Shown piece by piece: positions 1-5,219 of a stretch of DNA of 7,154 nucleotides. The stretch comes from Pseudomonadota bacterium. Its GTDB lineage: Bacteria > Pseudomonadota > Alphaproteobacteria > Rhizobiales > Xanthobacteraceae. A program made the translations under genes and the position numbers. Where the stretch lies: assembly GCA_021823875.1 (NCBI GenBank), contig JAKAMD010000178.1, forward strand, positions 1-7,154. The letters run 5' to 3'. The notes below the pieces were generated by a model. It was not told where the DNA came from. It was given only the letters and a program-made list of their open reading frames with translations, and did no database searches. Every line of letters begins with the position of its first letter. Position 1 is the first letter of the stretch.

Positions 1-506
1 CGCGCCGCCACCGAACGCGGCGAATCCTGATTCTTCAGCGCATCGAAGGTCGCGCGCACCACGTTGTACGGGTTGGACGAGCCGATCGACTTCGCCACCA
101 CGTCCTGCATGCCGAGCGTCTCGAACACGGCGCGCATCGGACCGCCGGCGATGATGCCGGTTCCGGGAGGCGCCGCGCGCAGGAACACCTTGCCGGCGCC
201 GTGGCGGCCGGCCACGTCGTGATGCAGCGTGCGGCCTTCGCGCAGCGGCACGCGGGTCAGCCCGCGCTTGGCGGCGTCGGTCGCCTTGCGGATCGCCTCC
301 GGCACCTCGCGCGCCTTGCCGTGGCCGAAGCCGACCCGGCCCTTCTGATCGCCGACCACCACCAGCGCGGCGAAGCCGAAGCGGCGGCCGCCCTTGACCA
401 CCTTGGCCACGCGGTTGATGTGCACCAGCTTGTCGATGAACTCGCTGGCCTCGCGCTCCTCGCGCTGGCCGCCGCGTTCACGCCGTTCTCTCGGTTCACG
501 TGCCAT
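1..506 (-). CDS. rpsE: 30S ribosomal protein S5, C-terminal end cut by window edge
   Basis: S5 is a 30S protein at the back of the body that, with S3 and S4, lines the mRNA entry channel and contributes to decoding accuracy; some S5 changes give spectinomycin resistance in other bacteria. The frame starts at an ATG at 506 and gives 168 codons before leaving the window with no stop. A charged N-terminus (MAREPRERRERGG) is followed by the N-terminal RNA-binding domain (about residues 22-90, with FIDKLVHINRVAKVVKGG, the spectinomycin-associated loop region, and VGFGHGKAREVP), then the C-terminal domain (GTGIIAGGPMRAVFE, SSNPYNVVRATFDAL). The last visible residues are SPRSVAA; rhizobial S5 proteins usually run about 20 residues further, so this is truncation by the window edge. 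The start lies 12 nt after the rplR stop, with a weak AGGG site overlapping that stop. The spc operon continues beyond the edge, where rpmD and rplO are expected. Confidence 0.97.
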   Translation of the reverse strand, partial: MAREPRERRERGGQREEREASEFIDKLVHINRVAKVVKGGRRFGFAALVVVGDQKGRVGFGHGKAREVPEAIRKATDAAKRGLTRVPLREGRTLHHDVAGRHGAGKVFLRAAPPGTGIIAGGPMRAVFETLGMQDVVAKSIGSSNPYNVVRATFDALKNQDSPRSVAA

Positions 507-518
507 AATGATCTGACC

Positions 519-881
519 CTAGAAGTTGAGCCCGCCCTCGCGGGCGGCATCGGCCAGCGCCTTGACGCGGCCGTGATAGATGTAGCCGCCGCGATCGAAC
601 ACGACGTCCTTGATGCCCTTTTCCGCGGCGCGCTCGGCGATCAGCTTGCCGACCGCCTTGGCGGCGTCGACATTGGTGCCTTTCACGCCACCCTCGCGCA
701 TCGGCTTCTCCAGCGAGGAAGCAGCCGCCAGCGTGACGCCCTTATCGTCGTCGACGAGCTGGACGTAGATGTGCTTGGAAGAACGGAACACGGTCAGCCG
801 TGCGCGGCCACGCGCGGCCAGCTTGATCTTGCGTCGCACCGTAGCCCGGCGCCGCGCGGCCCTGTCAGTCGGTCTCGCCAT
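519..881 (-). CDS. rplR: 50S ribosomal protein L18
   Basis: L18 binds 5S rRNA together with L5 and helps dock it in the central protuberance of the 50S subunit. The product has 120 residues, normal for the family. The basic N-terminus (residues 1-27, rich in Arg and Lys) is the disordered RNA-binding tail. The core follows with RLTVFRSSKHIYVQLVDD at 28-45, DAAKAVGKLIAERA at 72-85, and the conserved end VVFDRGGYIYHGRVKALADAAREGGL from about 93. The ATG lies 9 nt after the rplF stop. A GAGGA ribosome binding site overlaps that TGA, so ribosomes finishing L6 can restart here. Its place between rplF and rpsE is the standard spc order. Nothing is missing or unusual. Confidence 0.98.
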   Translation of the reverse strand: MARPTDRAARRRATVRRKIKLAARGRARLTVFRSSKHIYVQLVDDDKGVTLAAASSLEKPMREGGVKGTNVDAAKAVGKLIAERAAEKGIKDVVFDRGGYIYHGRVKALADAAREGGLNF

Positions 882-890
882 GGCCCATCC

Positions 891-1424
891 TCACTTCTTC
901 TTGCCTTCCTTGCGGAAGATATATTCGCCGGCATATTTCACACCCTTGCCCTTGTAGGGCTCGGGCGGACGGTAGCCGCGGATTTCCGCCGCCACCTGGC
1001 CGACCTGTTGCTTGTCGATGCCGGTCACCACGATCTCGGTCGGCTTCGGCGTCGCGATGGTGATCCCGGTCGGGATCGGGTAGTTCACGTCGTGCGAGAA
1101 GCCGAGCTGCAGGTTGAGCTGCTTGCCCTGCACCGCCGCGCGATAGCCGACGCCGGTGATCTCCAGCTTCTCCTCGAAGCCCTTGGTGACGCCAGCCACC
1201 AGATTGGAAACCAGCGTGCGCGAGGTGCCGTAGAGCGAACGCGACCGCTTGGTCTCGAAGCGCGGCGCGACCTTGATCACGTTCTTGTCCAAGCTGACCG
1301 TGACATCGTCGTGCAGCACGACCTGCAGGGCGCCCTTCGGGCCCTTCACCTTGACGGTCTGCCCTTCCACGTTGGCGGTGACGCCAGACGGGACGGCAAC
1401 CGGTTTTTTGCCGATACGAGACAT
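891..1424 (-). CDS. rplF: 50S ribosomal protein L6
   Basis: L6 is a two-domain 23S rRNA-binding protein near the sarcin-ricin loop and the L7/L12 stalk base, at the factor-binding side of the 50S subunit. The product is 177 residues, the usual length. It opens with MSRIGKKPVAVPSGV; the two repeated alpha/beta domains cover roughly residues 1-82 and 83-177. The bacterial L6 signature PEPYKGKGVKY is at 154-164, followed by a basic tail ending EGKKK. The ATG shares its first base with the last base of the rpsH stop (TGATG at 1426-1422), a classical reinitiation arrangement that couples L6 output to S8 translation. No defects are visible. Confidence 0.99.
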   Translation of the reverse strand: MSRIGKKPVAVPSGVTANVEGQTVKVKGPKGALQVVLHDDVTVSLDKNVIKVAPRFETKRSRSLYGTSRTLVSNLVAGVTKGFEEKLEITGVGYRAAVQGKQLNLQLGFSHDVNYPIPTGITIATPKPTEIVVTGIDKQQVGQVAAEIRGYRPPEPYKGKGVKYAGEYIFRKEGKKK

Positions 1425-1822
1425 CAGAACACCGTGCAGAGGATTTCGCCGCCGACATTGGCATCGCGCGCGGCGTGGTCGGCCATCACGCCCTTGGGCG
1501 TGGAGACGATGGCGACGCCGAGCCCGTTGTTGATGCGGGGCAGCGCCTTGACCGAGGCGTAGACGCGCCGGCCCGGCTTGGAGACGCGGGCGATCTCGCG
1601 GATCACCGGAGCGCCGTCGAAATATTTCAGCTCGATTTCGAGCTCGGTGCGGCCGTTGGCGTGCGCCACGCTGGTATAGCCGCGGATGAAACCTTCCGTC
1701 TTCAACACCTCGGCCACGCGCTCACGCTGCCGCGAGCCAGGCATCGAGACCTTGGGCTTGTTCCGCATCTGCGCATTGCGGATGCGGGCGATCATATCAC
1801 CGATCGGATCGTTCACTGCCAT
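1424..1822 (-). CDS. rpsH: 30S ribosomal protein S8
   Basis: S8 binds the central domain of 16S rRNA early in 30S assembly. In E. coli it is also the translational repressor of the spc operon, binding the mRNA near the rplE start. The product has 132 residues, the normal size. The N-terminal domain begins MAVNDPIGDMIARIRNAQ. The C-terminal rRNA-binding domain holds the family signature VSTPKGVMADHAAR at about 106-119 and ends GGEILCTVF. The start lies 10 nt after the rpsN stop, behind a strong GGAGGA ribosome binding site. Its stop overlaps the rplF ATG by one base. Whether S8 autoregulates this operon cannot be read from the sequence; a candidate hairpin near the rplE start is listed separately. 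Confidence 0.99.
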   Translation of the reverse strand: MAVNDPIGDMIARIRNAQMRNKPKVSMPGSRQRERVAEVLKTEGFIRGYTSVAHANGRTELEIELKYFDGAPVIREIARVSKPGRRVYASVKALPRINNGLGVAIVSTPKGVMADHAARDANVGGEILCTVF

Positions 1823-1826
1823 TCGA

Positions 1827-1834
1827 TCCTCCTC
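1827..1834 (-). promoter_or_regulatory. Strong Shine-Dalgarno site of rpsH
   Basis: On the minus strand the sequence GAGGAGGA precedes the rpsH ATG, leaving a 4-nt spacer after the final A (about 6 nt after GGAGG). Its first two bases are the last two of the rpsN TGA stop. It is among the closest matches to the anti-Shine-Dalgarno sequence in the window and confirms the 1822 start of S8. Confidence 0.8.
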
Positions 1835-2138
1835 ACCAGCTCGACTTGACCAGGCCCGGGATCATGCCCTTCGAGCCGAGCTCGCGCAGCGCAATACGGC
1901 TGAGCTTATGCTTGCGGTAAAAGGCGCGCGGGCGCCCGGTGAGCTCGCAGCGATTGCGAATACGGGTGGCCGAAGAATTGCGGGGCAATTCGGCGAGCTT
2001 GAGGGTGGCGGCGAACCGCTCCTCCACCGGCAGGTTCTTGTCCTGCACGATTGCCTTGAGCTTGGCGCGACGGCTGGCGAATTTCTTCGTCAGCTTGCGC
2101 CGCCGCTTGTTCTTCTCGATCGAACTCGTCTTAGCCAT
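1833..2138 (-). CDS. rpsN: 30S ribosomal protein S14, long zinc-free form
   Basis: S14 sits in the head of the 30S subunit next to S3 and S10 and is a late assembly protein. The product has 101 residues, matching the long (C-) form typical of Proteobacteria; the short zinc-binding form has about 61 residues. The sequence agrees: the only cysteine is C64, so there is no CxxC pair and no zinc ribbon. The N-terminus is very basic (KNKRRRKLTKKF at 9-20), and the S14 core is RIRNRCELTGRPRAFYRKHK at 59-78, followed by LSRIALRE and a C-terminal SSW. The start lies 48 nt after the rplE stop and has its own AAGGAG ribosome binding site, so it is less tightly coupled to its upstream neighbour than most genes here. 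Confidence 0.98.
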   Translation of the reverse strand: MAKTSSIEKNKRRRKLTKKFASRRAKLKAIVQDKNLPVEERFAATLKLAELPRNSSATRIRNRCELTGRPRAFYRKHKLSRIALRELGSKGMIPGLVKSSW

Positions 2139-2186
2139 TCAGGTCGCTCCTTGCGGTTCCGCGTATGAGGTCGCTTTAATCGCGCC
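2139..2186 (-). other. rplE-rpsN intergenic gap with short direct repeat
   Basis: This 48-nt spacer is the second longest in the window. It carries the rpsN ribosome binding site (AAGGAG, minus strand, 2152-2147, 8 nt before the ATG). The 8-mer AGCGACCT occurs twice on the minus strand (2175-2168 and 2148-2141, starts 27 nt apart); the downstream copy overlaps the end of the ribosome binding site. A short GCG-GAAC-CGC stem lies between the copies. No promoter or terminator is apparent. Confidence 0.5.
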
Positions 2187-2855
2187 TCACTGCCGGAACG
2201 GGAAGTTGAATGCGGTAAGAAGCGCGCGCGCTTCCTCATCGGTCTGCGCAGTCGTGCAAACCGTAATGTCAAGGCCCCAGCTATCCGTGACCTTGTCGAA
2301 GTCGATTTCCGGGAACACGATGTGTTCGCGGATGCCGAGGCTGTAGTTGCCGCGGCCGTCGAAGCTCTTCGGATTGAGACCGCGGAAGTCGCGGACGCGC
2401 GGCAGCGCGATGTTCACCAGGCGGTCGAGGAAGTCGTACATGCGCGCCTTGCGCAGCGTGACCATGCAGCCGATCGCCTGGCCGTCACGCAGCTTGTAGG
2501 TGGCGATCGACTTGCGCGACTTGGTGATGACCGCCTTCTGGCCGGCGATCAGCGTCAGATCGGCGGCGGCGTTATCCACCTTCTTGCGGTCGGCCACGCC
2601 CTCGCCGATGCCCATGTTGAGCACCACCTTGGTGATGGCGGGCACCTGCATCGGGTTGGTGTAGGCGAACTGCTTGGTGAGCGCGCCGCGGATTTCCTGG
2701 TCGTAATGGGCCCTCAGCCGCGCCTTGTAGTCGGACGGGGCGCGCGGCGCCTTGGCCTTCGCCTCCTTGGGCGCGGCCGCTTCCTTGGCGGCGCCTTTCG
2801 GCGCGCCCTTCGGCGCCTTCGGCTTCTTGGTTTCGCCGGTTTGCGTATCAGCCAT
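2187..2855 (-). CDS. rplE: 50S ribosomal protein L5 with N-terminal Ala/Lys/Pro extension
   Basis: L5 binds 5S rRNA and helix 84 of 23S rRNA in the central protuberance, where it contacts the P-site tRNA and forms a bridge to S13. The product is 222 residues; most bacterial L5 proteins have about 178-187. The extra length is an N-terminal tail of about 40 residues (9 Lys, 12 Ala, 6 Pro). The ordinary core starts near SDYKARLRAHYDQEIR. Core landmarks are VVLNMGIGEG at 77-86, the L5 signature LTLIAGQKAVITKSRKS at 100-116, and GLNPKSFDGRGNYSLGIREH at 159-178. The ATG at 2855 is preferred because GGAG lies 9 nt upstream and the tail contains no other ATG, GTG or TTG. The open frame continues upstream to 3062, but that part is the shadow of rplX. 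The start overlaps the rplX end by 8 nt. Confidence 0.97.
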   Translation of the reverse strand: MADTQTGETKKPKAPKGAPKGAAKEAAAPKEAKAKAPRAPSDYKARLRAHYDQEIRGALTKQFAYTNPMQVPAITKVVLNMGIGEGVADRKKVDNAAADLTLIAGQKAVITKSRKSIATYKLRDGQAIGCMVTLRKARMYDFLDRLVNIALPRVRDFRGLNPKSFDGRGNYSLGIREHIVFPEIDFDKVTDSWGLDITVCTTAQTDEEARALLTAFNFPFRQ

Positions 2856-3174
2856 CGATTTCAACTCCGGAACGCTTGGCGAAGCGCACCTTCTTGCGCG
2901 CGCTGCCTTCGCCAACGAATTTGAATCCAACCCGGGTCGCCTTGCCGTCCTTGGGATCGGCCAGCGCCAGGTTCGAAAGGTGGATCGCGCCTTCCTTCGA
3001 AATGATGCCGCCCTCCTGCTGGGCGGTCTGACGCTGGTGGCGCTTGACCATGTTGATGCCACGCACCAGCGCGCGATCCTCGGACGGACGCACTTCGAGC
3101 ACCTCGCCGCTGCGACCCTTGTCGCGGCCGCTCAGCACGATGACCTTGTCGCCCTTCTTGATCTTGGCGGCCAT
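2848..3174 (-). CDS. rplX: 50S ribosomal protein L24
   Basis: L24 is an early assembly initiator that binds the 5' region of 23S rRNA and lies beside the exit of the peptide tunnel. With the ATG at 3174 the product is 108 residues, typical length. The KOW motif occupies about residues 7-34 (KGDKVIVLSGRDKGRSGEVLEV). It is followed by the conserved GINMVKRHQR at 39-48, QEGGIISKEGAIHLSNLAL at 53-71, and RVGFK at 81-85. A GTG at 3177 would add one residue, but GGAGG sits only 4 nt before it and 7 nt before the ATG, which favours the ATG. The ATG shares one base with the rplN TGA (TGATG), and the end overlaps the rplE start by 8 nt (ATGGCTGA). L14, L24 and L5 are therefore a tightly coupled trio. 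Confidence 0.98.
   Translation of the reverse strand: MAAKIKKGDKVIVLSGRDKGRSGEVLEVRPSEDRALVRGINMVKRHQRQTAQQEGGIISKEGAIHLSNLALADPKDGKATRVGFKFVGEGSARKKVRFAKRSGVEIDG
2872..2887 (-). promoter_or_regulatory. Possible mRNA hairpin just upstream of the rplE ribosome binding site
   Basis: On the minus strand CGCTT-CGCC-AAGCG forms a 5-bp stem with a 4-nt loop, plus one G-U closing pair. Its 3' end lies 3 nt before the GGAG of rplE, inside the last codons of rplX. In E. coli, S8 represses the spc operon by binding mRNA structure around the rplE start, so the place is suggestive. Such small stems are common in GC-rich coding DNA, and I cannot match the S8 binding consensus, so this is only a candidate. 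Confidence 0.25.
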
Positions 3175-3542
3175 CACAACACCTCCGGGGCGAGCGAGAT
3201 GATCTTCATGTGGTTCTTGGCGCGCAGTTCGCGCGGCACCGGCCCGAAGATACGGGTGCCGACCGGCTCCATCTGCGGGTTGATCAGCACCGCGGCGTTA
3301 CGGTCGAAACGGATGACCGAGCCGTCCGCGCGCTTGATGTCCTTGGCGATGCGCACCACCACGGCCTTCATCACGTCGCCCTTCTTGACGCGGCCGCGCG
3401 GGATCGCCTCCTTCACCGAGACGACGATGACGTCGCCGATGGTGGCGTACTTCCGCTTGGAGCCGCCCAGCACCTTGATGCACATGACGCGGCGCGCGCC
3501 GGAATTGTCCGCCACGTCGAGATTGGTCTGCATCTGAATCAT
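3174..3542 (-). CDS. rplN: 50S ribosomal protein L14
   Basis: L14 is a highly conserved 50S protein at the subunit interface that forms bridges to 16S rRNA helix 14; it is also the docking site of the silencing factor RsfS in bacteria that have it. The product has 122 residues, the standard length. It begins MIQMQTNLDVADNSGARRVMCIKVLGG. The L14 signature region is AVVVRIAKDIKRADGSVIRF at 60-79, running on to DRNAAVLI, and the end is ELRAKNHMKIISLAPEVL. It is the first gene of the spc part, 52 nt after rpsQ. Its ribosome binding site is mediocre (AAGAG, about 7 nt before the ATG). A possible 16-codon ORF ends across its start codon (ATGA). Its stop overlaps the rplX ATG by one base. Confidence 0.99.
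   Translation of the reverse strand: MIQMQTNLDVADNSGARRVMCIKVLGGSKRKYATIGDVIVVSVKEAIPRGRVKKGDVMKAVVVRIAKDIKRADGSVIRFDRNAAVLINPQMEPVGTRIFGPVPRELRAKNHMKIISLAPEVL
3181..3186 (-). promoter_or_regulatory. Shine-Dalgarno site deciding the rplX start
   Basis: GGAGGT on the minus strand lies inside the last codons of rplN. It is 7 nt (counted from GGAGG) before the ATG at 3174 but only 4 nt before the in-frame GTG at 3177. Normal spacing therefore selects the ATG as the L24 start. Confidence 0.75.
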
Positions 3543-3589
3543 GATGCGGCTCTTTTCTTCTCTGCGCGCTCAGCGCGAACTTCACGCAT
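3539..3589 (-). other. Possible 16-codon ORF in the rpsQ-rplN gap
   Basis: The 52-nt spacer between rpsQ and rplN holds an uninterrupted minus-strand frame. It starts at an ATG 5 nt after the rpsQ stop and ends in a TGA that overlaps the rplN start codon as ATGA. It would encode MREVRAERAEKKRAAS, a very charged peptide. The geometry is that of a coupled gene, but no good ribosome binding site precedes its ATG and I recognise no family. A small hairpin (CGCGC-TGA-GCGCG, 3577-3565) lies within it and has no T-run after it, so it is not a terminator. It may be plain spacer sequence. Confidence 0.2.
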
Positions 3590-3594
3590 GGCGC

Positions 3595-3846
3595 TTACTG
3601 TACGTTCTGCTTCTTCTCGCCCCGGACGACTTCCCAGCACTTGAGCTTGGAAATCGGCCGGCGCTCTTCGATCCACACCGTGTCGCCGACGGCGTAGGTG
3701 TTGGCTTCGTCGTGCGCGTGGTACTTCTTCGACCGGCGCACGGTCTTCTTCATGGTCGGATGGGTGAAACGCCGGTCGACGCGCACAACCACCGTCTTGT
3801 CCTGCTTGTCGCTGACCACGACGCCCTGCAGCGTACGCTTCGGCAT
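3595..3846 (-). CDS. rpsQ: 30S ribosomal protein S17
   Basis: S17 is a primary 16S rRNA-binding protein of the lower 30S body with an OB fold. The product is 83 residues, normal for bacteria. It starts MPKRTLQGVVVSDKQDKTVVV, with conserved RRFTHP at 25-30 and RRSKKYHAHDE at 37-47. The S17 signature GDTVWIEERRPIS is at 54-66. It ends in a short polar tail (KKQNVQ). The ATG lies 14 nt after the rpmC stop, behind purine-rich GAGGAAG and AGGAAG sites. It is the last gene of the S10 part; in E. coli the spc promoter follows here, but I see no clear -35/-10 pair in the 52-nt spacer or the end of this gene. Confidence 0.98.
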   Translation of the reverse strand: MPKRTLQGVVVSDKQDKTVVVRVDRRFTHPTMKKTVRRSKKYHAHDEANTYAVGDTVWIEERRPISKLKCWEVVRGEKKQNVQ

Positions 3847-3860
3847 CTTCCTGCTTCCTC

Positions 3861-4058
3861 TTATTTCGACGCGGCGCGCTTCTGCGCGGCGATGGTCTTG
3901 AGCCGCGCGATGTCGCGGCGGATGGCGCGCACGCGCGAGGTGTTTTCGAGCTGACCGGTGGCCCGCTGGAAGCGCAGGTTGAACTGCTCCTTCTTCAGCT
4001 TGAGCACCTCGTCCTCGATCTGGTCGGTCGTCATGGACCTTACGTCGGCGGATTTCAT
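3861..4058 (-). CDS. rpmC: 50S ribosomal protein L29
   Basis: L29 is a small helical hairpin protein at the peptide tunnel exit next to L23, close to the docking site for trigger factor and SRP. From the ATG at 4058 it has 65 residues, within the usual 60-70. The sequence is MKSADVRSMTTDQIEDEV followed by LKKEQFNLRFQRATGQLENT at 21-40, the L29 core, and RRDIARLKTIAAQKR at 47-61. A GTG at 4067 would add three residues (65 to 68) and create a 4-nt GTGA overlap with the rplP stop. I prefer the ATG: other alphaproteobacterial L29 proteins that I recall begin MKxxDVRxMTxDQ, and the GTG has no ribosome binding site. With the ATG the gap to rplP is 5 nt. The start is the least certain point. Confidence 0.95.
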   Translation of the reverse strand: MKSADVRSMTTDQIEDEVLKLKKEQFNLRFQRATGQLENTSRVRAIRRDIARLKTIAAQKRAASK

Positions 4059-4063
4059 GGTCG

Positions 4064-4477
4064 TCACTCGGCGATACGTTCGATGAACCGGGTCTTCACC
4101 GGCAGCTTGGCGGCGGCGAGCGTGAGCGCCTCGCGCGCGACGCCCTGCGGAATGCCGTCGACCTCAAACAGGATGCGGCCGGGCTTCACGCGGCACACCC
4201 AGAGTTCCGGGGTGCCCTTGCCCTTGCCCATGCGCACTTCGATCGGCTTCTTCGACACCGGCACGTCGGGGAAGATGCGGATCCAGACGCGGCCGGAGCG
4301 CTTCATGTAGCGGGTGAGCGCGCGGCGGGCGGCCTCGATCTGGCGCGCGGTGACGCGCTCGGGCTCGAGCGCCTTCAGACCGTATTGGCCGAAGGCGAGC
4401 GTGGTGCCCGAGGTGGCGGCGCCGTGGATGCGGCCTTTGTGCGCCTTGCGGAACTTGGTGCGGATCGGTTGCAGCAT
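4064..4477 (-). CDS. rplP: 50S ribosomal protein L16
   Basis: L16 lies between the peptidyl-transferase centre and the central protuberance, contacts the A-site tRNA elbow and is needed for late 50S maturation. The product is 137 residues, standard. It starts MLQPIRTKFRKAHKGR. Conserved features are SGTTLAFGQYGLKALEP at 23-39, IEAARRALTRYMKRSGRVWIRIFPD through 71, and the RMGKGKG loop at 82-88; the arginine R82 corresponds to the E. coli L16 arginine that is hydroxylated in some bacteria. The end is GVAREALTLAAAKLPVKTRF. The start lies 18 nt after the rpsC stop, with AGGAAAG as its ribosome binding site. No unusual changes are visible. Confidence 0.99.
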   Translation of the reverse strand: MLQPIRTKFRKAHKGRIHGAATSGTTLAFGQYGLKALEPERVTARQIEAARRALTRYMKRSGRVWIRIFPDVPVSKKPIEVRMGKGKGTPELWVCRVKPGRILFEVDGIPQGVAREALTLAAAKLPVKTRFIERIAE

Positions 4478-4495
4478 GACTTAACTTTCCTGACC

Positions 4496-5197
4496 TCAGG
4501 CCGCGGTCTCGCGGCGCGGACGGCCGGTGTCGCCTTCGGCCATCTTCTTGTCCTGCGCCATCGGATCGTGCTCGAGGATCTCGCCCTTGAAGATCCAGAC
4601 CTTGACGCCGCAGGTGCCATAGGTGGTGAAGGCGGTGGCCACGCCGTAGTCGACGTCGGCGCGCAGCGTGTGCAGCGGCACCCGGCCCTCGCGGTACCAT
4701 TCCATGCGGGCGATTTCGGCGCCGCCGAGACGGCCCGAGCAGTTGATGCGGATGCCCTCGGCGCCGAGCCGCATAGCCGACTGCACCGCGCGCTTCATGG
4801 CGCGGCGGAAGGCAACGCGGCGCTCGAGCTGCTGGGAGATCGACTCGGCAACCAGCTGCGCGTCGAGCTCGGGCTTGCGGATCTCGACGATGTTGATGAC
4901 CACGTCGCTGTCGGTCAGCTTGGCCACCGACTTGCGCAGCTTCTCGATGTCGGCGCCCTTCTTGCCGATCACCACGCCCGGCCGGGCCGAGTGGATGGTG
5001 ACGCGGCACTTCTTGTGCGGGCGCTCGATCACGATGTGCGACACCGCCGCCTGCTTGAGCTGCTTCATCAGCTCTTCGCGGATCTTGATGTCCTCGTGCA
5101 GCAGCGTGCCGTATTCCGCCTTGCCGGAATACCAGCGCGAATCCCAGGTGCGGTTGATGCCGACCCGAAGCCCGATTGGATTGACCTTCTGACCCAT
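4496..5197 (-). CDS. rpsC: 30S ribosomal protein S3
   Basis: S3 forms part of the mRNA entry tunnel in the 30S head and takes part in the helicase activity of the ribosome. The product has 233 residues, the same length class as E. coli S3. It starts MGQKVNPIGLRVGINRTWDS. The KH type 2 domain holds the GKKG loop at 78-81 (VVIGKKGADIEKLRK). The basic residues R131, R132 and K135, which E. coli S3 uses for mRNA unwinding, are present at the same positions (FRRAMKRAVQ). The C-terminal domain has EGIRINCSGRLGGAEIARME and GVKVWIFKGEILEHDP, then a variable tail ending RPRRETAA. A gap of 22 nt to rplV holds an AGAGGAA ribosome binding site. Nothing atypical. Confidence 0.99.
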   Translation of the reverse strand: MGQKVNPIGLRVGINRTWDSRWYSGKAEYGTLLHEDIKIREELMKQLKQAAVSHIVIERPHKKCRVTIHSARPGVVIGKKGADIEKLRKSVAKLTDSDVVINIVEIRKPELDAQLVAESISQQLERRVAFRRAMKRAVQSAMRLGAEGIRINCSGRLGGAEIARMEWYREGRVPLHTLRADVDYGVATAFTTYGTCGVKVWIFKGEILEHDPMAQDKKMAEGDTGRPRRETAA

Positions 5198-5219
5198 CGT
5201 CTGTTCCTCTCGGCTTCGC

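Noticed and set aside
201..1562. A 453-codon open frame on the plus strand across rpsE, rplR, rplF and rpsH.
   Set aside because: It lies wholly antisense to four clear ribosomal protein genes. The translation is low-complexity Ala/Leu/Arg/His/Asp-rich, as expected from the opposite strand of GC-rich codons, with no recognisable domain.
2856..3062. Upstream extension of the L5 frame by 69 codons, giving a 291-residue protein.
   Set aside because: The extension is entirely inside rplX in another frame and is Arg/Ser-rich without family resemblance. The ATG at 2855 has a suitable ribosome binding site.
3565..3577. Inverted repeat CGCGC-TGA-GCGCG between rpsQ and rplN as a terminator.
   Set aside because: The stem is only 5 bp and is followed by A/G-rich sequence rather than a T-run. 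A terminator in the middle of this operon would also be unexpected.
4164..5009. A 281-codon minus-strand open frame over rpsC and rplP.
   Set aside because: It is an alternate-frame shadow of S3 and L16. Both true frames are full length with intact signatures, so no frameshift or fusion is implied.
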